Positions 24,606 through 33,583 of a stretch of DNA of 64,000 nt are shown piece after piece. Each line of letters begins with the position of its first letter. Position 1 is the first letter of the stretch. The stretch comes from Paraburkholderia diazotrophica (GTDB lineage: Bacteria > Pseudomonadota > Gammaproteobacteria > Burkholderiales > Burkholderiaceae), in NCBI RefSeq assembly GCF_900108945.1, contig NZ_FNYE01000017.1:1-64000 (forward strand), given 5' to 3'. The position numbers and the translations under genes were made by a program. The notes under the pieces are model-generated. The model was given only the letters and a program-made list of their open reading frames with translations, was not told where the DNA came from and did no database searches.

Positions 24606-25397
24606 TCACTTCCACCCTTCTAGCCTGAGCGTCGCCCGTATCAGCCGCTGTTCTTCCTGTTCGATTTCCTGCAGGCTTTCGCGCACGCCGTTGATGTGAT
24701 CCGCGGCGGCCCGATACGCCTGCTCGGGCAGCTTGCCCGTCACCGCGTTGTAGAGACGCGCGTGCTGCCGGTCGATGCGCTTGCGATGCGGTTGCCGGTG
24801 ATAAAGATTGTTCACCGACGCGAACACCGAACTCAGCAGCAGCTCCGTCAACGACCGCAACGTGTGCACGAGCACCGGGTTGTGCGACGCCTCGCAGATC
24901 GCGAGATGAAACGCGTGATCGAGTCGCGCATGTGTCGCCGGATCGGTTTCGGCGTTGTGCGCGGCGAGCATTTCTTCATAGCGCCGCGTGATCATCATGT
25001 AGTCGGCAGGTGTGCCGCGCAATGCGGCGAGCCGCGCCGATTCCGCCTCGAGCATGCCGCGCACTTCGAACAGATCGTAGAGCGTGCGCGGTTGCGACGC
25101 GAGCAGGTGCATCAGCGGCGATTGCGGCGGCTGCGCAGTGAGATTCGCGACGAACGAGCCCTTGCCGTGCGCCGTCTCGATGATGCCCCGCGCGCGCAGC
25201 AGCTTGAGCCCTTCGCGCAACGCGGTTCTCGATACGCCGAGCTTGTCCGTCAGCCGCCGCTCCGATGGCAGCGCCTGCCCCGACCTCAACACGCCGTCCA
25301 CGATCAGGCGTTCGATGCGCTCGGCGACCACATCGGCAATCTTGCGATCGGGCTCGTTGACGTCGTTTTCCGTGCTTGAAATCACTGGTATGACCAC
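24606..25397 (-). CDS. glcC: GntR-family (FadR type) regulator of glycolate genes
   Basis: A 263-residue regulator. The N-terminal winged helix (about 18-85) has the GntR signature VLRSGQALPSERRLTDKLGVSRTALREGLKLL. The all-helical FCD ligand-binding domain follows (LFEVRGMLEAESARLAA, LDHAFHLAICEASHNPVL, HARLYNAV) with the metal-binding Asp/His positions. It is divergent from glcD. The only usable starts are GTG codons, at 25397 or 25385; both lie against or inside the operator at 25386-25396, so the gene almost certainly represses itself. Confidence 0.92.
   Translation of the reverse strand: MVIPVISSTENDVNEPDRKIADVVAERIERLIVDGVLRSGQALPSERRLTDKLGVSRTALREGLKLLRARGIIETAHGKGSFVANLTAQPPQSPLMHLLASQPRTLYDLFEVRGMLEAESARLAALRGTPADYMMITRRYEEMLAAHNAETDPATHARLDHAFHLAICEASHNPVLVHTLRSLTELLLSSVFASVNNLYHRQPHRKRIDRQHARLYNAVTGKLPEQAYRAAADHINGVRESLQEIEQEEQRLIRATLRLEGWK
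25386..25396. promoter_or_regulatory. GlcC operator, regulator-proximal copy
   Basis: The palindromic core TGGTATGACCA fits the FadR-subfamily pattern TNGTNNNACNA. With its flanks (ACTGGTATGACCACTTG, 25384-25400) it differs by one base from the second copy at 25493-25509. It overlaps the GTG start of glcC. Confidence 0.8.
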
Positions 25398-25494
25398 TTG
25401 ATAAGCGGGTTTCGCGTGTCCGCCATGATACCGCCGATTTCATCGCAAGGCCGGATTGCACGGCTCCGGCACGGCATTGTCGCCGCGAAAAAAC

Positions 25495-25505
25495 TGGTAC
25501 GACCA
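25495..25505. promoter_or_regulatory. GlcC operator, glcD-proximal copy
   Basis: TGGTACGACCA inside ACTGGTACGACCACTTG. It lies 109 bases from the other copy and 103 bases before the glcD start, so it is placed to control the divergent glcDEF promoter. Confidence 0.8.
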
Positions 25506-25607
25506 CTTGCGGCCTCCATCGACAGCGGAAGGCGAAACGGGAACAATCGGCGGCAATACGGATAAGCGGCGCGTGGAAACCAGTCCCCGCGCTCATGGAG
25601 ACACCCG

Positions 25608-27107
25608 ATGAGCTATGCCTACGACGAACGGATCGACGGCACGCTTCCCTCGCATGACAAGTCCACGCTGGTCGCCGAGCTTCAACGCCTCGTGCCCGGC
25701 ATGCAGCTGTTGCACGACAGGGAAGATCTGCGCCCGTTCGAATGCGACGGCCTCTCTGCCTATCGCACGACACCGATGATGGTCGCGCTGCCCGACTCGA
25801 TCGCGCAGGTGCAAGCGCTGTTGAAATTCGCCGCCGCGCGCAAGGTGCCCGTGATCGCGCGCGGCGCGGGCACGGGTCTGTCGGGCGGCGCGCTGCCGCT
25901 CGAAAAGGGCATCCTGCTCGTGATGGCGCGCTTCAACCGCATCCTGCACATCGATCCTGAAGCATCGATCGCGCGCGTGCAGCCCGGCGTGCGCAATCTC
26001 GCGATCTCGCAGGCGGCCGCGATTCACGGCCTCTACTACGCGCCCGATCCGTCGTCGCAGATCGCGTGCTCGATCGGCGGCAATGTCGCCGAGAACGCGG
26101 GCGGCGTGCACTGCCTGAAATACGGCCTGACGGTGCACAACATCCTGAAGCTCGAAGTGCTGACCATCGACGGCGAGCGTCTGACGATCGGCTCCGAAGC
26201 GCTCGACTCGCCGGGTTTCGATCTGCTCGCGCTGTTGACGGGCTCCGAAGGCATGCTCGGCATCGTCACGGAAGTCACGGTGAAGCTGTTGACCAAGCCG
26301 CAGAGCGCGAAGGTGCTGCTCGCGAGCTTCGACGACGTGGAGAAAGCAGGCGATGCCGTCGCGCAGATCATCGGCGCGGGCGTGATTCCGGGCGGCCTCG
26401 AAATGATGGACAACCTCTCGATTCGCGCCGCCGAAGACTTCATTCACGCGGGCTATCCCGTCGACGCCGAAGCGATCTTGCTGTGCGAACTGGACGGCGC
26501 GGAATCCGACGTGCAGGAAGATTGCGATCGCGTCGGCGCGCTGCTGCGCGAAGCGGGCGCCACCGACATCCGCATCGCGAAGGATGAAGCCGAGCGTCAG
26601 CGCTTCTGGGCGGGCCGCAAGAATGCGTTCCCTGCCGTGGGCCGCATCTCGCCCGACTACTACTGCATGGACGGCACGATCCCGCGCCGCGAACTGGCGC
26701 GCGTGCTGCGCGGCATCGCGGAGCTGTCGAACGAATACGGTCTGCGCGTCGCCAACGTCTTTCATGCGGGCGACGGCAACATGCATCCGCTGATCCTGTT
26801 CGATGCGAACGCACCCGGTGAAATGGAGCGCGCCGAAACGCTCGGCGCGAAGATTCTTGAACTGTGTGTCGAAGTGGGCGGCAGCATCACGGGCGAACAC
26901 GGCGTCGGACGCGAAAAGATCAATCAGATGTGCGTGCAGTTCAGCAGCGAAGAACTCACGCTGTTCCATTCGCTGAAGGCCGCGTTCGATCCCGACGGCT
27001 TGCTCAATCCCGGCAAGAACATTCCGACGCTGCATCGCTGCGCCGAATTCGGCGCGATGCACATTCATCACGGCAAACTGCCGTTTCCCGAGCTGGAGCG
27101 TTTCTGA
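25608..27107 (+). CDS. glcD: Glycolate oxidase subunit GlcD (FAD-linked)
   Basis: A 499-residue FAD-linked oxidase of the VAO/PCMH family, the catalytic subunit that oxidises glycolate (and D-lactate) to glyoxylate. FAD-binding parts are seen: VIARGAGTGLSGGALPLEKG near 85, then DPSSQIACSIGGNVAENAGG near 150, and GSEGMLGIVTEVTVKLL near 215. The C-terminal substrate domain has NVFHAGDGNMHPLI, then ITGEHGVGREKINQM. Both length and order match E. coli GlcD. The stop codon TGA overlaps the glcE ATG by one base. Confidence 0.96.
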   Translation: MSYAYDERIDGTLPSHDKSTLVAELQRLVPGMQLLHDREDLRPFECDGLSAYRTTPMMVALPDSIAQVQALLKFAAARKVPVIARGAGTGLSGGALPLEKGILLVMARFNRILHIDPEASIARVQPGVRNLAISQAAAIHGLYYAPDPSSQIACSIGGNVAENAGGVHCLKYGLTVHNILKLEVLTIDGERLTIGSEALDSPGFDLLALLTGSEGMLGIVTEVTVKLLTKPQSAKVLLASFDDVEKAGDAVAQIIGAGVIPGGLEMMDNLSIRAAEDFIHAGYPVDAEAILLCELDGAESDVQEDCDRVGALLREAGATDIRIAKDEAERQRFWAGRKNAFPAVGRISPDYYCMDGTIPRRELARVLRGIAELSNEYGLRVANVFHAGDGNMHPLILFDANAPGEMERAETLGAKILELCVEVGGSITGEHGVGREKINQMCVQFSSEELTLFHSLKAAFDPDGLLNPGKNIPTLHRCAEFGAMHIHHGKLPFPELERF

Positions 27108-28183
27108 TGCGACGCGAATTCGATTCAACCGACGATAGCGCGCGCCTCATCGCACAGGTCCAGCGCGCGATCGCGGAGCACACGCCGTTGCGCATTCGCG
27201 GCAGCGACAGCAAGCGTTTTCTCGGGCGCGATGTGCAAGGCGAGGAGCTCGACACGCGCACGCATCGCGGCATCGTCGCGTATGACCCGACGGAACTCGT
27301 GATCACCGCACGCGCGGGCACGCCGCTCACCGAACTGAACACCGTGCTCGACGACGCGAACCAGATGCTGCCCTGCGAGCCGCCGCTCTTCAACAGCACG
27401 GGAACGATCGGCGGCGCGGTTGCGAGCGGGCTTTCTGGGCCGCGCCGTCCGTGGGCGGGCTCGATGCGCGACTTCGTGCTCGGCTGCCGCGTCATCACGG
27501 GCGATGGAGACCATCTGCGCTTCGGCGGCCAGGTGATGAAGAACGTCGCGGGCTACGACATGTCGCGTCTGCTCGCGGGCAGTTTCGGTTCGCTCGGCGT
27601 GCTGACGGAAGTGTCGCTGAAAGTGCTGCCGAAGCCGCGCGAGCGGCGCACGTTCGCGCTCACGCTCGGCGCTGAGCAAGCGCTGCAGGAATTATCGGCG
27701 TGGCGCAAGGCCGCGCTGCCCGTGACGGGCGCGTGCTATTTCGACGGCAAGCTGCATGTGCGGCTCGAAGGCGGCAGCGGATCGGTGAAGTCGGCGGTGG
27801 ACCGGATCGGCGGTGCAGAAATCGACTGCGCGTTCTGGGATGCTTTGCGCGATCATCGTCTGCCGTTTTTCGACAACGGTACCGACACGAGGCCGCTGTG
27901 GCGTCTGTCGCTGCCGAATGCGACGCCGCTGATGCCGCTGCCCGGCGATGTGCTGATCGACTGGGCGGGCGCGCAGCGCTGGCTCAGGAGCGACGCGCAA
28001 GCCGCCGACATTCGCCAGCTCGCGCACGCGGCAGGCGGACACGCGACGTGCTTCACGCCGTCGCTGGAGCGCGAGCCGTTTCATCCCCTCGCCGCGCCGC
28101 TGCTGCGCTATCAGCATCAACTGAAACGCCGCCTCGATCCGAGCGGCGTGCTGAACCCCGGCCGCCTGTACGCCGACCTTTGA
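27107..28183 (+). CDS. glcE: Glycolate oxidase subunit GlcE (FAD-binding)
   Basis: A 358-residue companion of GlcD with its own PCMH-type FAD domain. It contains PLRIRGSDSKRFLGR, then TGTIGGAVASGLSGPRRPWAGSM, then LRFGGQVMKNVAGYDMSRLLAGSFG. The C-terminus ends in LDPSGVLNPGRLYADL, the usual ending. The start overlaps the glcD stop (TGATG), so translation is coupled. It is required for glycolate oxidase activity with GlcD and GlcF. Confidence 0.96.
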   Translation: MRREFDSTDDSARLIAQVQRAIAEHTPLRIRGSDSKRFLGRDVQGEELDTRTHRGIVAYDPTELVITARAGTPLTELNTVLDDANQMLPCEPPLFNSTGTIGGAVASGLSGPRRPWAGSMRDFVLGCRVITGDGDHLRFGGQVMKNVAGYDMSRLLAGSFGSLGVLTEVSLKVLPKPRERRTFALTLGAEQALQELSAWRKAALPVTGACYFDGKLHVRLEGGSGSVKSAVDRIGGAEIDCAFWDALRDHRLPFFDNGTDTRPLWRLSLPNATPLMPLPGDVLIDWAGAQRWLRSDAQAADIRQLAHAAGGHATCFTPSLEREPFHPLAAPLLRYQHQLKRRLDPSGVLNPGRLYADL

Positions 28184-28196
28184 AGCGAACGCAATC

Positions 28197-29474
28197 ATGC
28201 AAACGAATCTCGACTCTCACGCGAAAGCGCTGCCCGACGCCGCAGAAGCGGAAAGCATCTTGCGTTCGTGCGTGCATTGCGGCTTCTGCAATGCGACGTG
28301 CCCGACCTATCAACTGCTCGGCAACGAACTCGACGGGCCGCGCGGGCGCATCTATCTGATCAAGCAACTGCTCGAAGGCGAGCCCGTCAGCGACAGGACG
28401 CAACTGCATCTCGACCGCTGCCTCACGTGCCGCAATTGCGAAACGACGTGTCCATCGGGCGTCACGTATCACCGGCTGCTCGACATCGGACGCGCCGAGC
28501 TGGAGCGCCGCGTCGAGCGGCCCGTCGGCGAACGGTTGACGCGCAAGGGCCTGCGCGCGGTGATTCCGCGACCCGCCGTATTCGATGCGCTGCTCAAGAC
28601 GGGGCGCGCCATACGGCCGCTCTTGCCCGCTACCGCGCAGGCGAAGATTCCGAAGCACGCCGCCGTGCCGGCGAAGCCGCGCCCGGCGCCGCGTCACGCG
28701 CGGCGCGTGCTGATGCTCGAAGGCTGCGTGCAGCAATCGCTGTCGCCGAACACCAATGCGGCGGCGGCGCGCGTGCTCGACCGGCTCGGGATCAGCGTGA
28801 CGCCCATCAGCGAAGTGGGCTGCTGCGGCGCGACCGACTATCACCTGAACGCACAGGACGCGGGACTCGATCGCGCGCGCCGCAACATCGACGCATGGTG
28901 GCCCGCGATCGAAGCCGGCGCCGAAGCGATCGTGCAGACGGCGAGCGGCTGCGGCGCCTTCGTGAAGGAATACGGGCACCTGTTGCGCAACGAGCCCGTC
29001 TACGCCGCGAAGGCCGCGCGTGTGAGCGCGCTCGCGCGCGATCTCGTCGAAGTGCTGGCGGCGGAGCCGCTCGACGCATTGCAGCCCGCCGACGATGCCG
29101 TGGCGGCACGCATCGCGTTTCACTGCCCTTGCACGCTGCAGCATGCGCAGAAGCTCGGCGGCGCGGTGGAAAGCGTGCTCACGCGGCTCGGCTTCGATCT
29201 TTCGGCTGTGCCCGACGCGCATCTATGCTGCGGATCGGCGGGCACCTATTCGATCACGCAGCCCGAACTCGCGCAGAAGCTGCGCGACAACAAGATGGCC
29301 GCGCTCGAAAGCGGACAGCCCGATATCATCGCGACGGCGAATATCGGCTGCCAGATGCATCTGGATGGCGCGGGCAGAACGCGCGTGCGTCACTGGATCG
29401 AGCTGGTGGAGGAAGCGCTCGATGCGTCGAATGCGCGTTCGACGCGCGAAAGCGCGGCGACGGAGCCTGCGTGA
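28197..29474 (+). CDS. glcF: Glycolate oxidase iron-sulfur subunit GlcF
   Basis: A 425-residue protein with two N-terminal 4Fe-4S clusters: CVHCGFCNATCPT near residue 25 and CLTCRNCETTCPSG near 75. Two CCG domains follow (LEGCVQQSLSPN with EVGCCGATDYH, and FHCPCTLQHAQK with LCCGSAGTYS). It passes electrons from the flavin subunits to the membrane quinone pool. It starts 13 bases after the glcE stop and completes the operon; no malate synthase or permease gene follows. The next gene converges. Confidence 0.96.
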   Translation: MQTNLDSHAKALPDAAEAESILRSCVHCGFCNATCPTYQLLGNELDGPRGRIYLIKQLLEGEPVSDRTQLHLDRCLTCRNCETTCPSGVTYHRLLDIGRAELERRVERPVGERLTRKGLRAVIPRPAVFDALLKTGRAIRPLLPATAQAKIPKHAAVPAKPRPAPRHARRVLMLEGCVQQSLSPNTNAAAARVLDRLGISVTPISEVGCCGATDYHLNAQDAGLDRARRNIDAWWPAIEAGAEAIVQTASGCGAFVKEYGHLLRNEPVYAAKAARVSALARDLVEVLAAEPLDALQPADDAVAARIAFHCPCTLQHAQKLGGAVESVLTRLGFDLSAVPDAHLCCGSAGTYSITQPELAQKLRDNKMAALESGQPDIIATANIGCQMHLDGAGRTRVRHWIELVEEALDASNARSTRESAATEPA

Positions 29475-29553
29475 CAGCCGCCGCTCAGCGAACATGCTGC
29501 GCGGCCGCACACGCCGCCGAGCCTGCCTAAGAGGCGCTTAACGCACGGGCAGC

Positions 29554-30897
29554 TCAGATCCCCGGCGACATCGCGGCAAGCCGCTCGGCCGAAGCGCGCA
29601 ATCCGCCGAAGATGCGCTCCGCGACGCGCGCCGGGAAGCCATCGGGCAGCGTGGCGGCGACCTTGTCGATGGCGGCGGGCGTGGCCTCGATCAGCCTGCC
29701 GATCAGCCGTTCGGCGTCGGGACCGTAGAAGCAGCGCGATGCCATCGCGTTGAAGTTGCGGCGCTGGATGTCCTTCATCAGGTAGTGCCGGTTCTTGCCC
29801 GCAACGGCCATCGCGAGCTTCGCCTTATGCCAGGACCACTGATTGCCGGCGTCGCCTTCGACGGGCCAGATCGACATGATGTCGTATAGCGGCGTGAGCG
29901 CGTAGCGCCCGCCCGGCAGCAGATGCACGCTGAAGTTCTTCGCGTGGCCATCCGGCGCGGCGAGCATCCAGAATAGAATCTGCGTGGTGAGGAACGTCGC
30001 GAGATCGGCGTCGGGCCGCTCGGACTGGCGCAGCACGGCGGCGATGTCGACCATGCCGGGCCCGCCGTCCGCTTCGTACCGCTGATGCGACGGCTTGCCG
30101 AGCACCTGGCAAAAATCTTCTTGCGGCAGCCGCAAGATCCATTGCCCCGAAGGATGCAGCCGGCGATCGAAGCGCTCGACGGCCAGCACCTTCTGCTCGC
30201 CGAAAGTCAGGATGTCTGCGTTCGGCACGGGCAAACCGAACGCCCTGAAGAGCGCGAGACACAGCCATTCGTTTTCGACGGACGTCGTCCAGTCCGCCTT
30301 CTTGTTGCCCACAAGTCCCAGCGGCAGCTTGAAGATGTGCGTGGTAGGCGTTGCGCCATGCGGGCGCATCCACTTTCCGTCGTGCTGGAGAAACGCCGTC
30401 TTTTCCTGCGTTCCCGCGAGCGAGATGCGAAAGTCGTCGTGGTCGCCGCCCGCGCCCGGACCGCCCGATGCGACGGTGCGCGCCAGCATCTGTTCGATCT
30501 CTTCGTCCGACATCGGCGTGCCGTCGATCCCGTCGTACCCTTCCGGCTGCGCGTCCTCGGGAAGCAGTTGCGCCGCGCCCACGCAGTCGCGTCCGATGGC
30601 TTCGAGCAGATCGAAGGCGTCGGTGGTGGCCGTCCTGAAGCGGGTCGCGAGGCGCCGCCGGATCGGCTCGCTGTCGGGCAGCAGGTTGTCGAAGTAGTTG
30701 CGCACACGCTCGCCGCGCAACGGCGCATCGTCGATGCCGAACGGCAGCGACAGCGACAGCGGCCGTCCCGTGGACGAAGTCATCCAGCCGCGATCGTACT
30801 GAAGCTCCATGTCGCCGCGCGAGGGAATGCGCCACGTGCCGACCCGCAGCCCGTTGGTCCACACCGACAGCGCGCGCGCGTGAGACGGCCGGCCCAT
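29554..30897 (-). CDS. hipA: HipA-family serine/threonine kinase toxin
   Basis: A 447-residue HipA-like kinase. The N-terminal subdomain (Couple_hipA-like, about 10-110) is followed by the kinase core. The core has a glycine-rich nucleotide loop with ISLAGTQEKTAFL near 165, the catalytic Asp in APDGHAKNFSVHL, and the metal-binding segment LTPLYDIMSIWP. E. coli HipA phosphorylates GltX and induces persistence; the target here is unknown. ATG 30897 lies two bases after the hipB stop, so antitoxin and toxin are co-translated in the usual antitoxin-first order. Confidence 0.93.
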   Translation of the reverse strand: MGRPSHARALSVWTNGLRVGTWRIPSRGDMELQYDRGWMTSSTGRPLSLSLPFGIDDAPLRGERVRNYFDNLLPDSEPIRRRLATRFRTATTDAFDLLEAIGRDCVGAAQLLPEDAQPEGYDGIDGTPMSDEEIEQMLARTVASGGPGAGGDHDDFRISLAGTQEKTAFLQHDGKWMRPHGATPTTHIFKLPLGLVGNKKADWTTSVENEWLCLALFRAFGLPVPNADILTFGEQKVLAVERFDRRLHPSGQWILRLPQEDFCQVLGKPSHQRYEADGGPGMVDIAAVLRQSERPDADLATFLTTQILFWMLAAPDGHAKNFSVHLLPGGRYALTPLYDIMSIWPVEGDAGNQWSWHKAKLAMAVAGKNRHYLMKDIQRRNFNAMASRCFYGPDAERLIGRLIEATPAAIDKVAATLPDGFPARVAERIFGGLRASAERLAAMSPGI

Positions 30898-30899
30898 GA

Positions 30900-31148
30900 C
30901 TACCAGTCCTCCTTCGACGGCTCTGCGCGCGTGGGCCGCGTCTGCGCGACCAGTTCGAGGCCGTACATGGCCAGCAGCGTGAAAAGCTGCGCGGTTGTGA
31001 TCGAGTCGGGATGGAGTTCCATCGCCGACAGCCGGCTCTGGCTCAAGCCCATGCGCGACGCCGCCTGGGCCTGCGAAAGCCCTTTCGCGCGCCGGGCGGT
31101 GCGAAGGATCAGGCCAAGCTGGTGTGGAGTGATCAGCGTGCGTTTCAT
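30900..31148 (-). CDS. hipB: HipB-like antitoxin, Xre-family repressor
   Basis: An 82-residue HTH_3 protein. The HTH is LGLILRTARRAKGLSQAQAA followed by SRMGLSQSRLSAMELHP, and the short C-terminal tail ends TRAEPSKEDW. HipB proteins bind the kinase toxin and repress the operon. Three 17-bp operator-like palindromes lie directly upstream (31166-31260), fitting dimeric, cooperative autoregulation. Confidence 0.93.
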   Translation of the reverse strand: MKRTLITPHQLGLILRTARRAKGLSQAQAASRMGLSQSRLSAMELHPDSITTAQLFTLLAMYGLELVAQTRPTRAEPSKEDW

Positions 31149-31165
31149 CGAGGCGGCTTACGGGA

Positions 31166-31260
31166 TACCTGTATGGCAGGTAATTGCATTTTACTCGCAA
31201 AACGGGTAATTGCAAGATAACTGTTATACAGGTAAATGACGATTAACTGTTTTACAGGTA
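31166..31260. promoter_or_regulatory. Three HipB operator copies
   Basis: Three 17-bp sites with the pattern TA(C/A)CTG-N5-CAGGTA are seen. They are TACCTGTATGGCAGGTA at 31166-31182, TAACTGTTATACAGGTA at 31218-31234 and TAACTGTTTTACAGGTA at 31244-31260. Their starts are 52 and 26 bases apart. They lie 18-112 bases upstream of the hipB start in a locally AT-rich stretch that must hold the promoter. The gap from here to 31466 shows nothing else. Confidence 0.8.
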
Positions 31261-31466
31261 ATGCGTCGTCATCGCGATTCGCCTCTTGCGCGCGGGCGTC
31301 CAGGTGGCAGACAAACAAATCTGTTCTGCGACGAGCCTGATGTGATGGAGCTAGACGAACGAAGGTGGTCTGGCGCCAGGGTCTTATGCGTACGGCTGCC
31401 TGCAAATAAATCTGACCTGCGCATCAGCAGTGCTCTGCGCAGTCACGTGCGCTCTCCATAAATGGA

Positions 31467-32546
31467 TCACACAGTCTTGACAAGGGCTGTCTCGTCGGGA
31501 ACACCTGTGTCCGGTCGCCGGGTGCCCGGCGGCGAATCGGGTTTGGTGCCCAGACCCGTACCACCCGATTGCCGTCGTGCCGCATGGCGCTCGATGATTC
31601 TTTGCAGCACACAGAAGACACATAACAATGCGCCGATCACGATGCGCGTCCACCATGAACTGAGCGTGCCATCGAACGTGATCAACGTCTGGATCGTGCC
31701 GAGTATGCCGACGCCGAACAACGATCCGATCAGATAGCCGACCCCGCCTGTCAACAAGGTGCCGCCAATCACAGTGGCGGCGATCGCGTCGAGTTCCATG
31801 CCCTGCGCCTGGAGCCCGTATCCGGATAGCACGTAAAGCGTAAACACGACCCCTCCCAGCGCTGAACACAGCCCGCTGAGCGCATACACGCCCACCTTCG
31901 TGCGCGCGACGGGCAGCCCCATCAACAGCGCTGACCGCTCATTGCCTCCGACCGCATAGACATTCCGGCCGAAGCGCGTGAAGTGCGCGACGTAGACGGA
32001 GAACGCGAGCATGGCAATCGCGATAAGCGCACCCGCATTGAGTGACCCGCCGCCAATGGGGACACTCAAACTGGCGATCGCGTGAAAGGTCGGTTCGTTG
32101 ATCGTGATCGACTGCGTCGTAATGAGGAAGCACGCACCACGCGCGAGGAACATGCCGGCGAGCGTCACGATGAACGGCTGGAGCCTGAAGAAATGGATCA
32201 GCGCGCCCATCGCCGCGCCGTACAGCGCACCAAAGACCAGTACGAGCGGCACGATCACCCAGATCGGCCAATGCAGCCGTTCGGCGCCCATCGCACAGAG
32301 AACCGTCGTCAATGCAACGACTGCGCCGACAGACAGATCGATACCACCCGACAGGATCACAAACGTCATGCCGATCGCGACGATCAGAAGAAACGCATTG
32401 TCGACGAACAGACCCGTGAGCACCTGCATCGAGAAGAAGCCGGTGTACATGACCGAGCCGAATCCGAACAGCGCGGCAAACAACAGGATCGTCACGACGA
32501 TGGGCAGCGTACGAGGGTCGGCCAGGCGGCCAATGAGCTTGTTCAT
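31467..32546 (-). CDS. yjfF: Galactofuranose-type ABC transporter permease YjfF
   Basis: A 359-residue inner-membrane permease of the ribose/galactose BPD_transp_2 family. It has about eight to ten helices and the family signature ILSGGIDLSVGAVVALTTVL near residue 65, plus the late AIAATVIGGTLLTGGVGYLIGS. The C-terminus has a polar tail longer than usual (SGGTGLGTKPDSPPG). It overlaps ytfT by four bases and pairs with it in a heterodimeric channel. The set ytfQRT-yjfF imports galactofuranose in E. coli; the sugar here is inferred. Confidence 0.9.
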   Translation of the reverse strand: MNKLIGRLADPRTLPIVVTILLFAALFGFGSVMYTGFFSMQVLTGLFVDNAFLLIVAIGMTFVILSGGIDLSVGAVVALTTVLCAMGAERLHWPIWVIVPLVLVFGALYGAAMGALIHFFRLQPFIVTLAGMFLARGACFLITTQSITINEPTFHAIASLSVPIGGGSLNAGALIAIAMLAFSVYVAHFTRFGRNVYAVGGNERSALLMGLPVARTKVGVYALSGLCSALGGVVFTLYVLSGYGLQAQGMELDAIAATVIGGTLLTGGVGYLIGSLFGVGILGTIQTLITFDGTLSSWWTRIVIGALLCVFCVLQRIIERHAARRQSGGTGLGTKPDSPPGTRRPDTGVPDETALVKTV

Positions 32547-33583
32547 AACGTCGTCGATCCCGTGGCTGCACCCGACTGCGTGGAAGGGAGGACTCGCCTG
32601 ATCTGCCTGACCAGCAAGCGGCGAGTTGCTTCTGACTGGATCATGCTGACCACGATCACGACGACGGCTTTGACGACCAGCGTCGCTTCCGGCGGCACGC
32701 CGATCGAGTACGTCGTATAGGTAAGCGTCTGGATGATGAGCGCGCCGAGCACGGTGCCGGCAAGGCTGAAGCGTCCGCCGAGCAGCGATGTACCGCCGAG
32801 CGTCACCGCCAGGATCGCATCGAGTTCGAGCAGCAAGCCCGCATTGTTGCCATCCGCGCTGCGCACGTTCGAACTCGCGATGATTCCCGCAATCGCCGCC
32901 ATCGCTCCGCAAAACACATAGACGCTAAACACGATGGCGCCGGAGCGCAGACCGACGAGCCGGGTCGCGACGGGGTTCACGCCTATCGAGCGAATGAAGA
33001 GACCGAGTGCCGTGCGATGGATGAGCAGCGCCGTCATCGCGGTCACGGCTATCGCGATCCACACCGAACAGGGCACCGTCGCGATATAACCGTCGCCGAG
33101 TTTCAGGTAGCCCGGCGCGCCAATGGGGATGATCTGTCCACTTGTCAGCAGTTGAGCGACGCCGCGCCCCGCGACCATCAGGATGAGCGTGGCGATGATC
33201 GGCTGCATGCCGACGAATGCGACGAGCACACCGTTCCAGACGCCTGCGAGCAGGCCGACGCCGAGCGCCGCAAGCAGTGCGACGCCGACGCGCGAAGAGT
33301 CCTCCTGCAAAACGATCGCGGCCGCCGCACCCGCAATCGCAACGATGGCGCCGACCGAGATGTCGATGCCGCGTGTCGCGATGACGAGCGTCATGCCGAG
33401 CGAGACGATCACGAGCGGCGCCGCGCGGTTCAGGATGTCGATTGGCGCGCCGAACAGATGGCCGTCGAGCAGCGTGATCGAAAGGAAGTTGGCCCGATGC
33501 GCAAGGTCGAGCGCAAACAGCAACACGAGCGTCAACGCAGGCCAGACCAGCTGATGGTGAAACCATGTCCTGATCCGATTCAT
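32543..33583 (-). CDS. ytfT: Galactofuranose-type ABC transporter permease YtfT
   Basis: A 346-residue permease of the same family as YjfF. It has the conserved LVIATRGIDISVGAIVAIAG near residue 70 and LLLELDAILAVTLGGTSLLGG near 250. It shares one base with the end of ytfR (TGATG) and overlaps yjfF by four, so the cassette is tightly coupled. Two different permeases rather than a homodimer distinguish this system from the araH arrangement next door. Confidence 0.92.
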   Translation of the reverse strand: MNRIRTWFHHQLVWPALTLVLLFALDLAHRANFLSITLLDGHLFGAPIDILNRAAPLVIVSLGMTLVIATRGIDISVGAIVAIAGAAAAIVLQEDSSRVGVALLAALGVGLLAGVWNGVLVAFVGMQPIIATLILMVAGRGVAQLLTSGQIIPIGAPGYLKLGDGYIATVPCSVWIAIAVTAMTALLIHRTALGLFIRSIGVNPVATRLVGLRSGAIVFSVYVFCGAMAAIAGIIASSNVRSADGNNAGLLLELDAILAVTLGGTSLLGGRFSLAGTVLGALIIQTLTYTTYSIGVPPEATLVVKAVVVIVVSMIQSEATRRLLVRQIRRVLPSTQSGAATGSTTL

